A program made the position numbers and the translations under genes. Shown in pieces: positions 1 to 8,018 of a stretch of 59,517 nt of DNA. The stretch lies in NCBI RefSeq assembly GCF_000264375.1, contig NZ_AJXW01000015.1:1-59517 (forward strand), in the 5' to 3' direction. The notes beneath the pieces are model-generated. The model saw only the letters and a list, made by a program, of their open reading frames with translations. It made no database searches and was not told the origin of the DNA. The stretch comes from Rhodanobacter thiooxydans LCS2 (lineage in GTDB: Bacteria; Pseudomonadota; Gammaproteobacteria; Xanthomonadales; Rhodanobacteraceae). Each line of letters starts with the position of its first letter. The first letter of the stretch is position 1.

Positions 1-20
1 GCCCGCCAGCAGGCTCCTAC
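1..20 (-). repeat. Partial REP-like palindrome (GTAGGAGC family)
   Basis: Read on the minus strand, the first 20 bases begin GTAGGAGC and end GCGGGC. This matches the arm of the inverted repeat at 20415-20496 and the partial element at 59499-59517. The element is cut by the window edge, so its second arm is not visible. It lies just downstream of the minus-strand DUF3325 gene, the usual intergenic position for such elements. Confidence 0.5.
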
Positions 21-41
21 GACAAGAGGCGTAGCGTCCGT

Positions 42-335
42 TCATCGTTCCTGCTCCGCAGCGTCGGCGTCCGGCGTGCCGGCGCACCAGGCCAGGTACG
101 GCTGCACGGCCAGCGCCAGCATCCAGCTGGCCAGCATCGCACACGACCCGACGGCGGCACCGAGCACGCTGGTCCAGAGCAGCAGCGACAGCAGGGCGAG
201 CATGATGCCGGCGCTGCGCGCGATGCGTGGTTTGCCCCGCAGCGCTTTCCACATGCAATGCGGCGACGCGGCGTACATCGCGACGGCGGACAGCACCGCC
301 ATCGCGAAGGCCAGCAGGCTCAGCCAGGCCGTCAT
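42..335 (-). CDS. Small membrane protein, DUF3325-like, paired with siderophore receptor
   Basis: This 97-residue protein has three hydrophobic segments (about residues 3-22, 40-60 and 62-80) separated by a basic loop (KALRGKPRIAR), and a short acidic cytoplasmic tail. The layout and length resemble the DUF3325 family, small inner-membrane proteins often found beside TonB-dependent siderophore receptors and PepSY proteins. Its start lies 4 bp beyond the stop of the receptor gene at 340-2502, so both are probably read from one Fur-controlled transcript. A role in iron uptake is inferred only from this position. The family call rests on topology and partial sequence resemblance, so treat it as tentative. 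Confidence 0.6.
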   Translation of the reverse strand: MTAWLSLLAFAMAVLSAVAMYAASPHCMWKALRGKPRIARSAGIMLALLSLLLWTSVLGAAVGSCAMLASWMLALAVQPYLAWCAGTPDADAAEQER

Positions 336-339
336 CGGC

Positions 340-2502
340 TTACCAGCGGTAGCGCGCGCTGGCGCTGACCGTGCGCTCGTAGCCGTAGTAGCACCAGTAG
401 GCGCTGTTGCAGACGGAGACGTAGTCCTTGTCGGTGAGGTTCATGGCATTCAACTGGAAACGCCAGTTGCCCGTGTCGTAGTGCACGGCGGCATCGAGCA
501 GGGCGTACGACGGCGTCTTCCAGTCGTTGTAGATGTCGCCGTAGTGGCTGCCCACGTAGCGCACGCCGCCGCCGAAGCCGAGCCCGGCCAGCGGGCCGCT
601 GACGATGGTGTAGTCGGTGCCCAGCGAAGCCTGCTGCTTCGGCAGCAACGCGATCTGCTTGCCCAGCGAGGGCAGGTCGTTGCTGCGGGTGACCTTCGAG
701 TTGCTGTAGGTGTAGTCGCCGTAGACGGTGAAGTTCGTGCCGATGTTCCAGCGGCCTTCCAGTTCCACGCCGCGCAAGCGCGTTTCGCCCTGCTGCACCT
801 GGTACAGCGTGTGGTTCGGGTCGATCGTCAGCGAGTTCTTCTGGGTGATCTGATAGGTGGACAGGGTTAGCAGGCCGTTGCCGCCGGCAGGCTGGTATTT
901 CAGGCCGGCTTCGTACTGGCCGCCGGTGGTCGGTTCGAACGCCTTGCCGGCGAAGTCGGTGCCCACAGTGGGCTGGAACGAATGCGACCAGGAGATGTAC
1001 GGCGCCAGCCCGTTGTCGAACAGGTAGTTGACGCCGATGCGGCCGGAGAACGCATGGTCGGTCTGGTGCGCGGTGCTGCCGCCGAGCCGGTTGTCGGTGT
1101 CGGTCTTCACGCGGTCCTGGCGACCGCCGATGGTGATGCCCCAACGACCGAGCTTGACCTGGTCCTGCAGGTACACGCCCAGCTGCGACTGCGTCTGGAC
1201 GGTGTGGCTGGTGTAGGCCGGAACGGTCACCGGGCTGCCGTAGACCGGAGCGAAGATGTCCAGCGACGACGCGTTGAAAGCGAAGGCAGAGGCGTAGTCG
1301 TCGTTCGATCGGCGGTAGTCGACGCCGGCCAGCACCACGTGCTGCACGTTGCCGCTGCCGAAGGTGTACTGCAGATTGTTGTCGACGCCGAAGGTTTTGG
1401 TGTGGTTCTCGTTCGGGAACAGATAGCGCAGCAGGGTGCGCTGGTCGGCGAGCAGGCCGAACGCGCCCACGTTGGCGCCGTTGTTGTCGATGTCGGTCTT
1501 GCCGTAGCGCAGGTTCTGGTTGAACGCCAGGCCGCTGGCGAAATCGTGGTGGAATTCGTAGCCGATCGAGGCGATCTTCTTGTTGTAGTCGTTCTGGCCC
1601 GGCTCGCCGGTGAAACGGTGACGCGGGATCTTGCCGTTCGGGTTCGGCAGCAGGGTGCCCGATGCCGGCAGGAAGCCGCCGCCGGAGGCGGTATCGGCTT
1701 TCTGGAAGTGCGACAGCACGGTCAGCGAGGTGTTGTTGTCGGGCTTCCAGGTCAGCGCCGGGGCGAGGTAGTAGCGGTCGTCCTTGATGTAGTCGACCAT
1801 GCTGTCGCTGTTGCGCGCCAGCCCGGTGAGCCGGTACAGCACGGTACCGGCATCGTTCAGCGGGCCGCCGAAATCGAACGTGCCCTGGCGCAGGTCGAAA
1901 CTGCCGAGCTCGACACCCACTTCATGCAGCGGCTGTTCGGTCGGGCGCTTGCTGACCATGTTGATCATGCCGCCCGGCGGCATCGCGCCGTAGACCACCG
2001 ACGACGGGCCCTTCAATACTTCCAGCCGCTCCAGCCCGTACGGCTCGATGCGGGTGAGTTCGGTGCCCGAGCCGGCCGGCAGGGCCAGCCCGTCCATGTA
2101 GCGCGCCGGGGCGAAGCCGCGCACCAGCAGCCAGTCGCTGCGCGAATCGGGACCGTAGCCGCCGCCCTGCGCGCCGGCGGTGTACCACACCGCTTCCTCG
2201 ATGCCGTGGATGCCGCGCACGCGCATCTGTTCGTCGGTGATCACCGAAACCGACTGCGGGATCTCGACGATCGGCGTATCGGTCTTGGTCACCGAATCGC
2301 TGTCCTTGGCGATCGGCGCAGTGACCTGCACGCCTTCGAGCGTGGTTGCCTTGCGTTGTGCGTCGTCGGCGGCAGCGGTGTCGGCAGCGTGCGTCGGCGC
2401 CGCCAGCAACGCCAGTGCGGCGAGCAGGGGCAGGCCGGTCAGGGCCTGGCGAATGGCGCGCGGCAGCGGCGCAGCGACGGAGGATGCGGTCGGCAGTGGC
2501 AT
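340..2502 (-). CDS. TonB-dependent siderophore receptor
   Basis: This is a 720-residue outer-membrane receptor for ferric siderophores. The N-terminus has a basic stretch and a hydrophobic core ending in an Ala-rich cleavage region (APTHAAD). The plug domain follows, with the typical siderophore-receptor line IPQSVSVITDEQ and the conserved LKGPSSVVYG and PGGMINMVSKRP segments. A beta-barrel of about 500 residues ends in an aromatic residue (YRW), as expected for BAM-dependent assembly. I see no N-terminal STN signalling domain, so sigma/anti-sigma control is unlikely. The frame stays open to 2664, but the ATG at 2502 puts the signal peptide in place and is preferred. A Fur box lies about 170 bp upstream. 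The ligand cannot be told from sequence; a DUF3325-like gene follows. Confidence 0.92.
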   Translation of the reverse strand: MPLPTASSVAAPLPRAIRQALTGLPLLAALALLAAPTHAADTAAADDAQRKATTLEGVQVTAPIAKDSDSVTKTDTPIVEIPQSVSVITDEQMRVRGIHGIEEAVWYTAGAQGGGYGPDSRSDWLLVRGFAPARYMDGLALPAGSGTELTRIEPYGLERLEVLKGPSSVVYGAMPPGGMINMVSKRPTEQPLHEVGVELGSFDLRQGTFDFGGPLNDAGTVLYRLTGLARNSDSMVDYIKDDRYYLAPALTWKPDNNTSLTVLSHFQKADTASGGGFLPASGTLLPNPNGKIPRHRFTGEPGQNDYNKKIASIGYEFHHDFASGLAFNQNLRYGKTDIDNNGANVGAFGLLADQRTLLRYLFPNENHTKTFGVDNNLQYTFGSGNVQHVVLAGVDYRRSNDDYASAFAFNASSLDIFAPVYGSPVTVPAYTSHTVQTQSQLGVYLQDQVKLGRWGITIGGRQDRVKTDTDNRLGGSTAHQTDHAFSGRIGVNYLFDNGLAPYISWSHSFQPTVGTDFAGKAFEPTTGGQYEAGLKYQPAGGNGLLTLSTYQITQKNSLTIDPNHTLYQVQQGETRLRGVELEGRWNIGTNFTVYGDYTYSNSKVTRSNDLPSLGKQIALLPKQQASLGTDYTIVSGPLAGLGFGGGVRYVGSHYGDIYNDWKTPSYALLDAAVHYDTGNWRFQLNAMNLTDKDYVSVCNSAYWCYYGYERTVSASARYRW

Positions 2503-2672
2503 GGGGAACCTTGTGGACGGATCTGTGTGGATGGGCTGGCGTGTCGCGCGTGCGGCCGGTGGGGGTCGGAGGCGACTCGCCTGGCCGGTTGTCGCGCAAT
2601 GGCTTTTCTTATCTGCACCGGTCGATGCCGGACACAGGCGGGCCTGGGCGCCGCCCACCGCCATCGATCAGG

Positions 2673-2687
2673 TGAGAATGATTCTTA
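2673..2687 (-). promoter_or_regulatory. Fur box upstream of the siderophore receptor
   Basis: The 15-mer TGAGAATGATTCTTA matches the 7-1-7 Fur consensus TGATAATNATTATCA at 12 of 15 positions, and AT-rich sequence continues the pattern to 2692. It lies upstream of the receptor start in an otherwise GC-rich region. Repression by Fur-Fe(II) in iron-replete cells is the expected mode. Confidence 0.8.
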
Positions 2688-2792
2688 TTGTATAGGCCTA
2701 TATGTTGGGCAGCAATCGCGCTGCGGGCTCAGCCCGTGGCGAAGTGTCGCGGCCGGTGAATTCAGAAAGCCATGCGTCGGCAGGGCAGTCGC

Positions 2793-3248
2793 CTAAGGGG
2801 ATTTGCGGTTTGCTCCCGAGGCCACGTAGAGCAGACCAATGCCAAGCAGAGCGAGTGCGCTGGCGAGCGTGGACAGACTCAATACGCGACGATGGCGTTG
2901 CCGTTCCTCTTCGTAACTCTTGTGAACGCCGCTGACGGCCGCTTCGATCTGCACAATGACACCGGCATGGCTGACCAGTAACGTCAACGGTTCACCGGGT
3001 TGCAGATCGCCGCTGGATGCGGTGCGTGGATACAAGGTGAACAGGTGTGGACGGATTTCGTCCTGGGGCATGGCCACTTCGATCATGGCGTCCACGCCCT
3101 GGCGCACGTAGGTGCCCTTCATCTCGCGCAGAGCGGACTTTTCCGGCATGCCCGAAAAGCCATAGAGAAATGCCTCGCTGGCGTAACAGACCAGCGCGAT
3201 GACCACAACGGTCTTCAGCATGGCGCCCAAGTCGCGGCGCAGATTCAT
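2793..3248 (-). CDS. Hypothetical membrane protein with two TM segments
   Basis: I do not recognise a family for this 151-residue protein. A hydrophobic segment sits near residues 10-27 (VVVIALVCYASEAFLYG). A soluble, probably periplasmic, middle of about 90 residues follows, and a second TM lies near residues 124-143 before a short basic end. The middle contains YVRQGVDAMIEVAMPQDEIRPHL and a predicted strand-rich stretch. Its ATG overlaps the stop of the NERD-UvrD helicase gene (ATGA), so the two are translationally coupled. Longer open frames extend further upstream but lie inside the helicase gene and are shadows. No function can be assigned. Confidence 0.7.
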   Translation of the reverse strand: MNLRRDLGAMLKTVVVIALVCYASEAFLYGFSGMPEKSALREMKGTYVRQGVDAMIEVAMPQDEIRPHLFTLYPRTASSGDLQPGEPLTLLVSHAGVIVQIEAAVSGVHKSYEEERQRHRRVLSLSTLASALALLGIGLLYVASGANRKSP

Positions 3249-5122
3249 GCCTGGCGCTCCAGTTGCCCCTGCACTTCGTTGATCGAATCGCGGATGCGCC
3301 GGGAGAACACCGAGTCCAGGTGATGGATCAGCAGCAGGTGGTCGGTGGCGCGGGTCATGGCCACGTAGAGCAGACGCGCTTCGTCGTTCTCGCCCTGGCC
3401 TTCCTTGGGCAGGCCGCCGATGCCGGGGATGATCACGAACGGGAATTCCAGGCCCTTGCTGGAGTGCATGGTGACCAGCTTGACGCTGTCCTCGACCACG
3501 AACAGGGTCTGCTTGCCGGCGTTGTCGGCGAGCCGGCTGGGGATGCCCAGCTCGCGCAGCACCTCGTGCAGCTTTTCGCCTTCCCACTGGTTGCGGTAGA
3601 TCACTGCCATCTCGGAATACGGACGGCCATGCGCGTGTTCGTCGCGCAGCCGCGCGATCAGCACGTCCATCTGCGCGCGGGCGGTATCGGTGCGCACCAG
3701 TTCGGGCACGGCGCCGCGGCGGCCGGCGCTTTCCGGGGCGATCAGCGGCACGCCGTCGCCATCGGCCTCGTCGAGGCGCGAGGCGAGCAGGTCCTGCGCG
3801 AAGGCGCGCGCGACGGAGAGGATTTCCAGCGTGTTGCGGTAGTTGAGCTTGAGGATGGTGGTGCGGCCCTGCGCCTGCACGCCGAGGCTTTTCCAGCTGA
3901 TCCTGCGGCGGTTCGGGTTGCCGTAGATGTTCTGCGCGTCGTCGTACAGCACCAGCAGCGAGTTGGTCGCCGGGTCGAGCATCTGCACGATCAGCTTGTA
4001 CCAGTCCGGCTCGAAGTCATGACCTTCGTCGACCAGCACCGCGCCGTACTGGGCGCGCGGGATCTGGCCGCGGTCCACGCCGGCGATCACCGCCGGCGGC
4101 AGCGCATCGACGAAGGCCTTGCCGCTGCCGGGCGGCAGCGGCTCGTGGTACGCCACCAGCATCTTGCGGCACCACTTGTGGAAGTTGTAGACCTGCACCT
4201 TCTCGCCGAGGCCGCGCTCGCCGATCAATTGTTCCAGCCGTGCGGCCAGCGTCTTGTTGTAGCAGAGCACCAGGATCGGCTTGTCCATCCCGCGCGCCAG
4301 CTGCATCGCGCGAAAGCCCAGGATCATCGTCTTGCCGGAGCCGGCCACGCCATGGATGATCCGGTGCTCGCCGCCGATCGAGCGCGCCAGCTGTTCCTGC
4401 TGCGAATCCATCACCTTGACCAGGTCGGGGATCTCCAGCGGCCGCACCGCGGCATCGGTGGGGCCGAACAGGCCGAACTGGCCACTGCCGGCTTCCACCC
4501 GCAATTCGGGAAACAGGTGCCAGCGCACGCGGTCGATCTGCGGCAGGGTCAATGCCACCGGATACACCTGCGGGAACATCGCCCACAACCGCTGCTGGAA
4601 CGCCTCGGCGTCGACCGTCTCGTATAGCTCGTCGCGGCAGATCACCAGATGCTCGGGCAATACCTCGCCCAGGCCGCCTTCATCGAACTGCTTGCGGGTG
4701 ATGTTGGCCAGCACCACGCCCCAGCCCCACGGCATGATCAGCTTGCCGGCATAACGCGAGCCTTCCGGGTGGCGCAGCGCCGGATCGCGTTCCAGCACCA
4801 CGCCGATCTCCAGCGCATACGCGCGCGCCTGCAGCAGCGGATTGTTCTCCTTTACCAGGCCGCGCTCGGTGACCAGGGTGAACTGGGTGCTGTCGGCATG
4901 GCGGATGGTGTCGGCTTTCCAGTCCTTCACTTCCAGCACCAGCAGGCCGCGACGCGGGTGGAACACCACGAAATCCGGATGGCGCTGCTTCACGCCGACC
5001 GGCACGTCGTACCACAGCAGGTAGTCGTCCTCGAGCTTCTGTTCCAGCCGCTCGGAAACGCGCTTCTCGCCGCCGGTCATCCGCGGCAGGCAGCTGTTGC
5101 GGGTCGGAATGAGGGTCGCCAC
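3245..5122 (-). CDS. NERD-domain UvrD/Rep-type DNA helicase
   Basis: This protein is 625 residues from a GTG start with GAGGA upstream. The N-terminal part (about 20-140) is a NERD nuclease-related domain: HPDFVVFHPRRGLLVLEVKDWK carries the Asp and Glu-x-Lys pattern of the PD-(D/E)xK fold. The helicase part has Walker A (VAGSGKTMI, near 260), a Walker B-like LVDEGHDFEPDWY, a motif with LNYRN, SSKGLEFPFVIIPG, and the C-terminal YVAMTRATDHLLL. It belongs to superfamily 1A. Proteins of this architecture are thought to act in DNA repair or defence, but none is well characterised here. The longer frame to 5251 reads into low-complexity sequence and is not preferred. It is coupled to the small membrane protein downstream. 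Confidence 0.88.
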   Translation of the reverse strand: MATLIPTRNSCLPRMTGGEKRVSERLEQKLEDDYLLWYDVPVGVKQRHPDFVVFHPRRGLLVLEVKDWKADTIRHADSTQFTLVTERGLVKENNPLLQARAYALEIGVVLERDPALRHPEGSRYAGKLIMPWGWGVVLANITRKQFDEGGLGEVLPEHLVICRDELYETVDAEAFQQRLWAMFPQVYPVALTLPQIDRVRWHLFPELRVEAGSGQFGLFGPTDAAVRPLEIPDLVKVMDSQQEQLARSIGGEHRIIHGVAGSGKTMILGFRAMQLARGMDKPILVLCYNKTLAARLEQLIGERGLGEKVQVYNFHKWCRKMLVAYHEPLPPGSGKAFVDALPPAVIAGVDRGQIPRAQYGAVLVDEGHDFEPDWYKLIVQMLDPATNSLLVLYDDAQNIYGNPNRRRISWKSLGVQAQGRTTILKLNYRNTLEILSVARAFAQDLLASRLDEADGDGVPLIAPESAGRRGAVPELVRTDTARAQMDVLIARLRDEHAHGRPYSEMAVIYRNQWEGEKLHEVLRELGIPSRLADNAGKQTLFVVEDSVKLVTMHSSKGLEFPFVIIPGIGGLPKEGQGENDEARLLYVAMTRATDHLLLIHHLDSVFSRRIRDSINEVQGQLERQA

Positions 5123-5198
5123 GGAAATCCTCGACTGACGCTGTCGCACGACGTTAGCCGATGGGACGGCGCTGTCAATGCCGCTGGACGGCGCGGCG

Positions 5199-6122
5199 TT
5201 ACCCCCAGTGCCGCAACTGTTCCGGCGGCCTGTCCATGCGTCGGCAGGCACGGCTGGCGATGCCGTCCTTCAGCGCGGCATGGAACACCGGCGCCACCGA
5301 CCACAGCGCATGCGCCGCCAGTTGCGCCTGGCGGCGTTGCCACGGCGTGTGGCGCAGCAGCGTGAGCGCCCAGTCGGGCAGCAGGGCGTGGCCGGCGTAC
5401 AGGAACAGGTCGCGTGACAGCCCGGCCGCCGGCACCGGCAGGCGCACCCGCGCCAGCAGGTCGAGCACGACGCGGGAGCGTTCGGTGAAGGCCAGCTCGG
5501 GGCGGATGCGCCGGAAATAATCCGCCACCGCGTGTTCGCTGGCCGGCACGTCGCGCGCACCCAGCGCCTCGGCGATCCGTCGTACCTCGTCGTAGTAGCG
5601 GTCGGCCGCGTCTTCCGGCAATGCCGCATGGCTGTAGCGGCGATAGCCCTGCAGGAAGCAGTACGCCTCGCTGACGTGCACCCAGGTCAGCAGCTCGGGA
5701 TCGTTGGCGCTGTAGGGGCGCCCGTCCTCGCCATGCCCCACGATGTGGTCATGGATCTGCCGCACGTGCTCGATCAGCGCCTCGGCCTGGGCGCGCGGCG
5801 CATAGGTGGTGCCACCGACGAACGCGGTGGTGCGGCGTAGCCGCCCGACCATATCGCCGCGAAAGTTGGAGTAGTCCCACACCCCGGCCAGCGCCAGCGG
5901 GTGCAGTGCCTGCAGGGTCAACGCGGCGAGGCCGCCGGCGAGCATGCCGGGGAAGTCCGCATGCACACGCCAGGTTGCGCTGTGCGGCCCGAACAGGCCG
6001 GGATCACCGTGCGGATGGTCGTAGTCGAGGCCGCCGTTTTTGGCGCGAGGGAAGGCCTTGAGCACCCAGCGGCGGATCGGTTCGCGGGCGGGTCGGGTCA
6101 GCAGGTCGAGGGGCAAAGGCAT
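5199..6122 (-). CDS. Oxygenase MpaB family (DUF2236) protein
   Basis: This 307-residue protein carries the DUF2236 hallmarks. These are the early block HADFPGMLAGGLAALTLQALHPLALAGVWDYS, the GTTYAP segment, a His-rich region (IHDHIVGHGEDGRPYSANDPELLTWVHVSEAYCFL), and the C-terminal alpha-helical part. The family includes latex-clearing protein and fungal MpaB, which are heme-dependent oxygenases. The conserved His residues in the middle block are the likely heme or metal ligands. The natural substrate of the bacterial soluble members is unknown. It is transcribed away from the DAHP synthase leader, with only about 70 bp between them. Confidence 0.85.
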   Translation of the reverse strand: MPLPLDLLTRPAREPIRRWVLKAFPRAKNGGLDYDHPHGDPGLFGPHSATWRVHADFPGMLAGGLAALTLQALHPLALAGVWDYSNFRGDMVGRLRRTTAFVGGTTYAPRAQAEALIEHVRQIHDHIVGHGEDGRPYSANDPELLTWVHVSEAYCFLQGYRRYSHAALPEDAADRYYDEVRRIAEALGARDVPASEHAVADYFRRIRPELAFTERSRVVLDLLARVRLPVPAAGLSRDLFLYAGHALLPDWALTLLRHTPWQRRQAQLAAHALWSVAPVFHAALKDGIASRACRRMDRPPEQLRHWG

Positions 6123-6154
6123 GCCGCCAGTCTAGCCTTCTGCCGGCGGGGAGT

Positions 6155-6182
6155 TTGATTTGGACGTCCATTGTGTTATCAA
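6155..6182 (+). promoter_or_regulatory. Candidate promoter of the DAHP synthase leader
   Basis: TTGATT (6155-6160) and TATCAA (6177-6182) are separated by 16 bp, giving a reasonable sigma-70 match. Transcription would begin near 6189, almost on the ATG of the leader peptide, which would make the leader nearly leaderless. This fits the absence of a clear ribosome site before it. The assignment is tentative. Confidence 0.4.
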
Positions 6183-6189
6183 TGTCGTC

Positions 6190-6273
6190 ATGTCCTCCAT
6201 CACCGCCCGCCTGTATTTCTGGTTTTACGGCTACCCGAAGCCAACGGCGGCGGCGCGGACGCGATCGTTTTGA
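6190..6273 (+). CDS. Aromatic-rich leader peptide of DAHP synthase attenuator
   Basis: A 27-codon frame starts MSSITAR, then runs LYFWFYGYP, and ends at TGA 6271-6273. Six of the seven codons 9-15 (6214-6234) are Tyr, Phe, Trp, Phe, Tyr and Tyr, a density not expected by chance and typical of attenuation leader peptides. It is followed 22 bp later by an intrinsic terminator and then by the gene for the first enzyme of aromatic synthesis. A ribosome stalling when charged Tyr, Phe or Trp tRNA is scarce would free the downstream gene from termination. The weak point is the ribosome site: nothing purine-rich lies at the right distance, so initiation may be leaderless. The frame is too short for routine gene callers. 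Confidence 0.8.
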   Translation: MSSITARLYFWFYGYPKPTAAARTRSF

Positions 6274-6295
6274 ACTGATCGAAAGAACCACACCG

Positions 6296-6321
6296 AACCG
6301 CCACCCCAGGGCGGTTTTTTT
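6296..6321 (+). terminator. Intrinsic terminator (attenuator) before DAHP synthase
   Basis: A 7-bp stem (6296-6302 with 6310-6316, AACCGCC/GGCGGTT) and a 7-base loop are followed by a run of seven T (6315-6321). It lies between the leader peptide and the DAHP synthase start. The left arm CCGCC (6298-6302) could instead pair with GGCGG at 6246-6250 or 6249-6253, giving an antiterminator. A small hairpin GGCT/AGCC (6229-6242) overlaps the aromatic codons and would be broken by a ribosome stalled there. Confidence 0.85.
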
Positions 6322-6357
6322 ATGGCCGCTACCTGAAAAATCCCCAGGAGAGCCGCC

Positions 6358-7443
6358 ATGCATACCACCGACGACCTGCGCATCCGCGCCTTCACCCGCC
6401 TCGGCACACCAGCCGAAATCATCCGCGACTGCATGGCCACCGACGCGGCGCTGGCCACCGTGGACGCTTCGCGCCGTGTCCTGCACCGCATCCTTTCCGG
6501 TGACGACGACCGCCTCGTGGTGGTGATCGGCCCGTGCTCGATCCACGATCCGCGCGCCGCGCTGGAATACGCCACGCGGCTGGCGCCGCTACGCCGCGCG
6601 CTGGGCGATGCGCTGGAGATCGTGATGCGGGTGTACTTCGAGAAGCCGCGCACCACGGTCGGCTGGAAGGGGTTGATCAACGATCCCGACCTCGACGGCA
6701 GCTTCCAGATCGACAAGGGCCTGCGCATGGCCCGCGGCCTGCTCCGGGACATCAACGCATTGGGCGTGCCGGCCGGCTGCGAGTTCCTCGACATGATCAC
6801 GCCGCAGTACATCGCCGACCTGGTGGCGTGGGGTGCGATCGGTGCGCGCACCACCGAGAGCCAGGTGCATCGCGAGATGGCCTCGGGGCTGTCCTGCCCG
6901 GTCGGCTTCAAGAACGGCACCGACGGCAACGTGAAGATCGCGGTGGACGCTGTGCAGGCCGCGTCGCAGCCGCATCATTTCATGGCGGTGACCAAGGACG
7001 GCCAGGCTGCCGTGGCGGTGACCAGCGGCAACGGCGACTGCCACGTGATCCTGCGCGGCGGCAAGGCGCCGAACTACGACGCGGCCAGCGTCGACGCCGC
7101 CTGCGCAGCGATCGGCAACGCCGGATTGCGCGCGCAGGTGATGATCGACGCCAGCCACGCCAACAGCAGCAAGCAGCCGGAGAACCAGCCGCGAGTGGTC
7201 GGCGACATCGCCGCGCGCATCGCCGCCGGGGAAACGCGCATCCTCGGCGTGATGGTGGAGAGCCACCTGCTCGGCGGCCGCCAGGAGCTGCAGCCGGGCC
7301 AGCCGCTGCGCTACGGCCAGAGCATCACCGACGGCTGCATCGACTGGGACAGCTCGGTGCAGGTGCTGCAGCATCTGGCGCAGGCAGTACGCCAGCGGCG
7401 CCAGGCCGATGCATCCGGGCTCCGTGCGGAGGTTGCCGCCTGA
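6358..7443 (+). CDS. aroG: 3-deoxy-7-phosphoheptulonate (DAHP) synthase, AroG type
   Basis: This enzyme condenses phosphoenolpyruvate and erythrose 4-phosphate to DAHP, the entry step of the shikimate pathway, in the cytoplasm. The 361 residues align closely in memory with E. coli AroG/AroF/AroH: DDRLVVVIGPCSIHDP, RVYFEKPRTTVGWKGLINDP, GARTTESQVHREMASGLS, and the metal/active-site DASHANSSKQP and VMVESHL. A good ribosome site (AGGAGA) precedes the ATG. It is a class I-alpha enzyme. Which aromatic amino acid inhibits it cannot be told with certainty from the sequence. The leader peptide contains all three aromatic residues, suggesting that expression senses general aromatic supply. Confidence 0.95.
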   Translation: MHTTDDLRIRAFTRLGTPAEIIRDCMATDAALATVDASRRVLHRILSGDDDRLVVVIGPCSIHDPRAALEYATRLAPLRRALGDALEIVMRVYFEKPRTTVGWKGLINDPDLDGSFQIDKGLRMARGLLRDINALGVPAGCEFLDMITPQYIADLVAWGAIGARTTESQVHREMASGLSCPVGFKNGTDGNVKIAVDAVQAASQPHHFMAVTKDGQAAVAVTSGNGDCHVILRGGKAPNYDAASVDAACAAIGNAGLRAQVMIDASHANSSKQPENQPRVVGDIAARIAAGETRILGVMVESHLLGGRQELQPGQPLRYGQSITDGCIDWDSSVQVLQHLAQAVRQRRQADASGLRAEVAA

Positions 7444-7444
7444 G

Positions 7445-7870
7445 TCAGCTTTCCAGCCGGGCGTCCAGCGTGATCTCGGCCTTCAACAGCTTGGACACCG
7501 GGCAGCCCAGCTTGGTCGCCTGCGCGATGTTGTCGAACGTGGCCGCGTCGATGCGCGGCACCTTGGCCCGGCAGCTGAGTGCTACCGCGGTGATGCTGAA
7601 GCCGTCGCCGTCCTTGAGCAGGGTCACCGTTGCCTTGGTGTCGATGCTGTCGGCGGTGAAGCCGGCGTTGCCCAGCTCCAGCGACAGCGCCATCGAGTAG
7701 CAGCCGGCATGGGCCGCGGCGATCAATTCCTCCGGGTTGGTGCCGGGTCCGTCCTCGAAGCGCGACTTGAAGCCGTACGGCGCCTCGCGCAGCACATCGG
7801 TGTCGGTCGACATCGTGCCCTGGCCGTCCTTGATGCCGCCGGACCAATGCGCGGACGCGGATCGTTTCAT
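7445..7870 (-). CDS. OsmC-family peroxiredoxin
   Basis: This 141-residue OsmC-family thiol peroxidase reduces organic hydroperoxides and protects against oxidative and osmotic stress. The two redox cysteines are in AHAGCYSMAL (peroxidatic) and LGCPVSKLL (resolving), the classical OsmC spacing. The N-terminal half (HWSGGIKDGQGTMSTDT) is the usual swapped beta-sheet, and the NPEELIAAAHAGC motif is diagnostic. The ATG at 7870 is preceded by GGAG. It faces the DAHP synthase gene tail to tail with one base between the stops. Confidence 0.9.
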   Translation of the reverse strand: MKRSASAHWSGGIKDGQGTMSTDTDVLREAPYGFKSRFEDGPGTNPEELIAAAHAGCYSMALSLELGNAGFTADSIDTKATVTLLKDGDGFSITAVALSCRAKVPRIDAATFDNIAQATKLGCPVSKLLKAEITLDARLES

Positions 7871-8018
7871 GGGATTCTCCCGTGGGTTGTGGCAGGCAGG
7901 TGCCCACGATGCCCGATGCCGCATGCAGCCGGCGCGAACGAAGCGACGCCATCGCTTCACGCCTGGTTGCCACGCGCAGGTCGTATTCTTGCCGACTGTC
8001 TTTCCAGAGGGAGTTCGC

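Noticed and set aside
982..2796. Long plus-strand open frame of 604 codons opposite the siderophore receptor
   Set aside because: It is a GC-driven antisense shadow: low-complexity Arg/Val/Gly-rich translation, no family signature, and the receptor on the other strand is unmistakable.
6155..6526. 123-codon plus-strand frame overlapping the leader peptide and the start of DAHP synthase
   Set aside because: It is out of frame with the aromatic leader and with aroG, overlaps the terminator, and has no conserved content.
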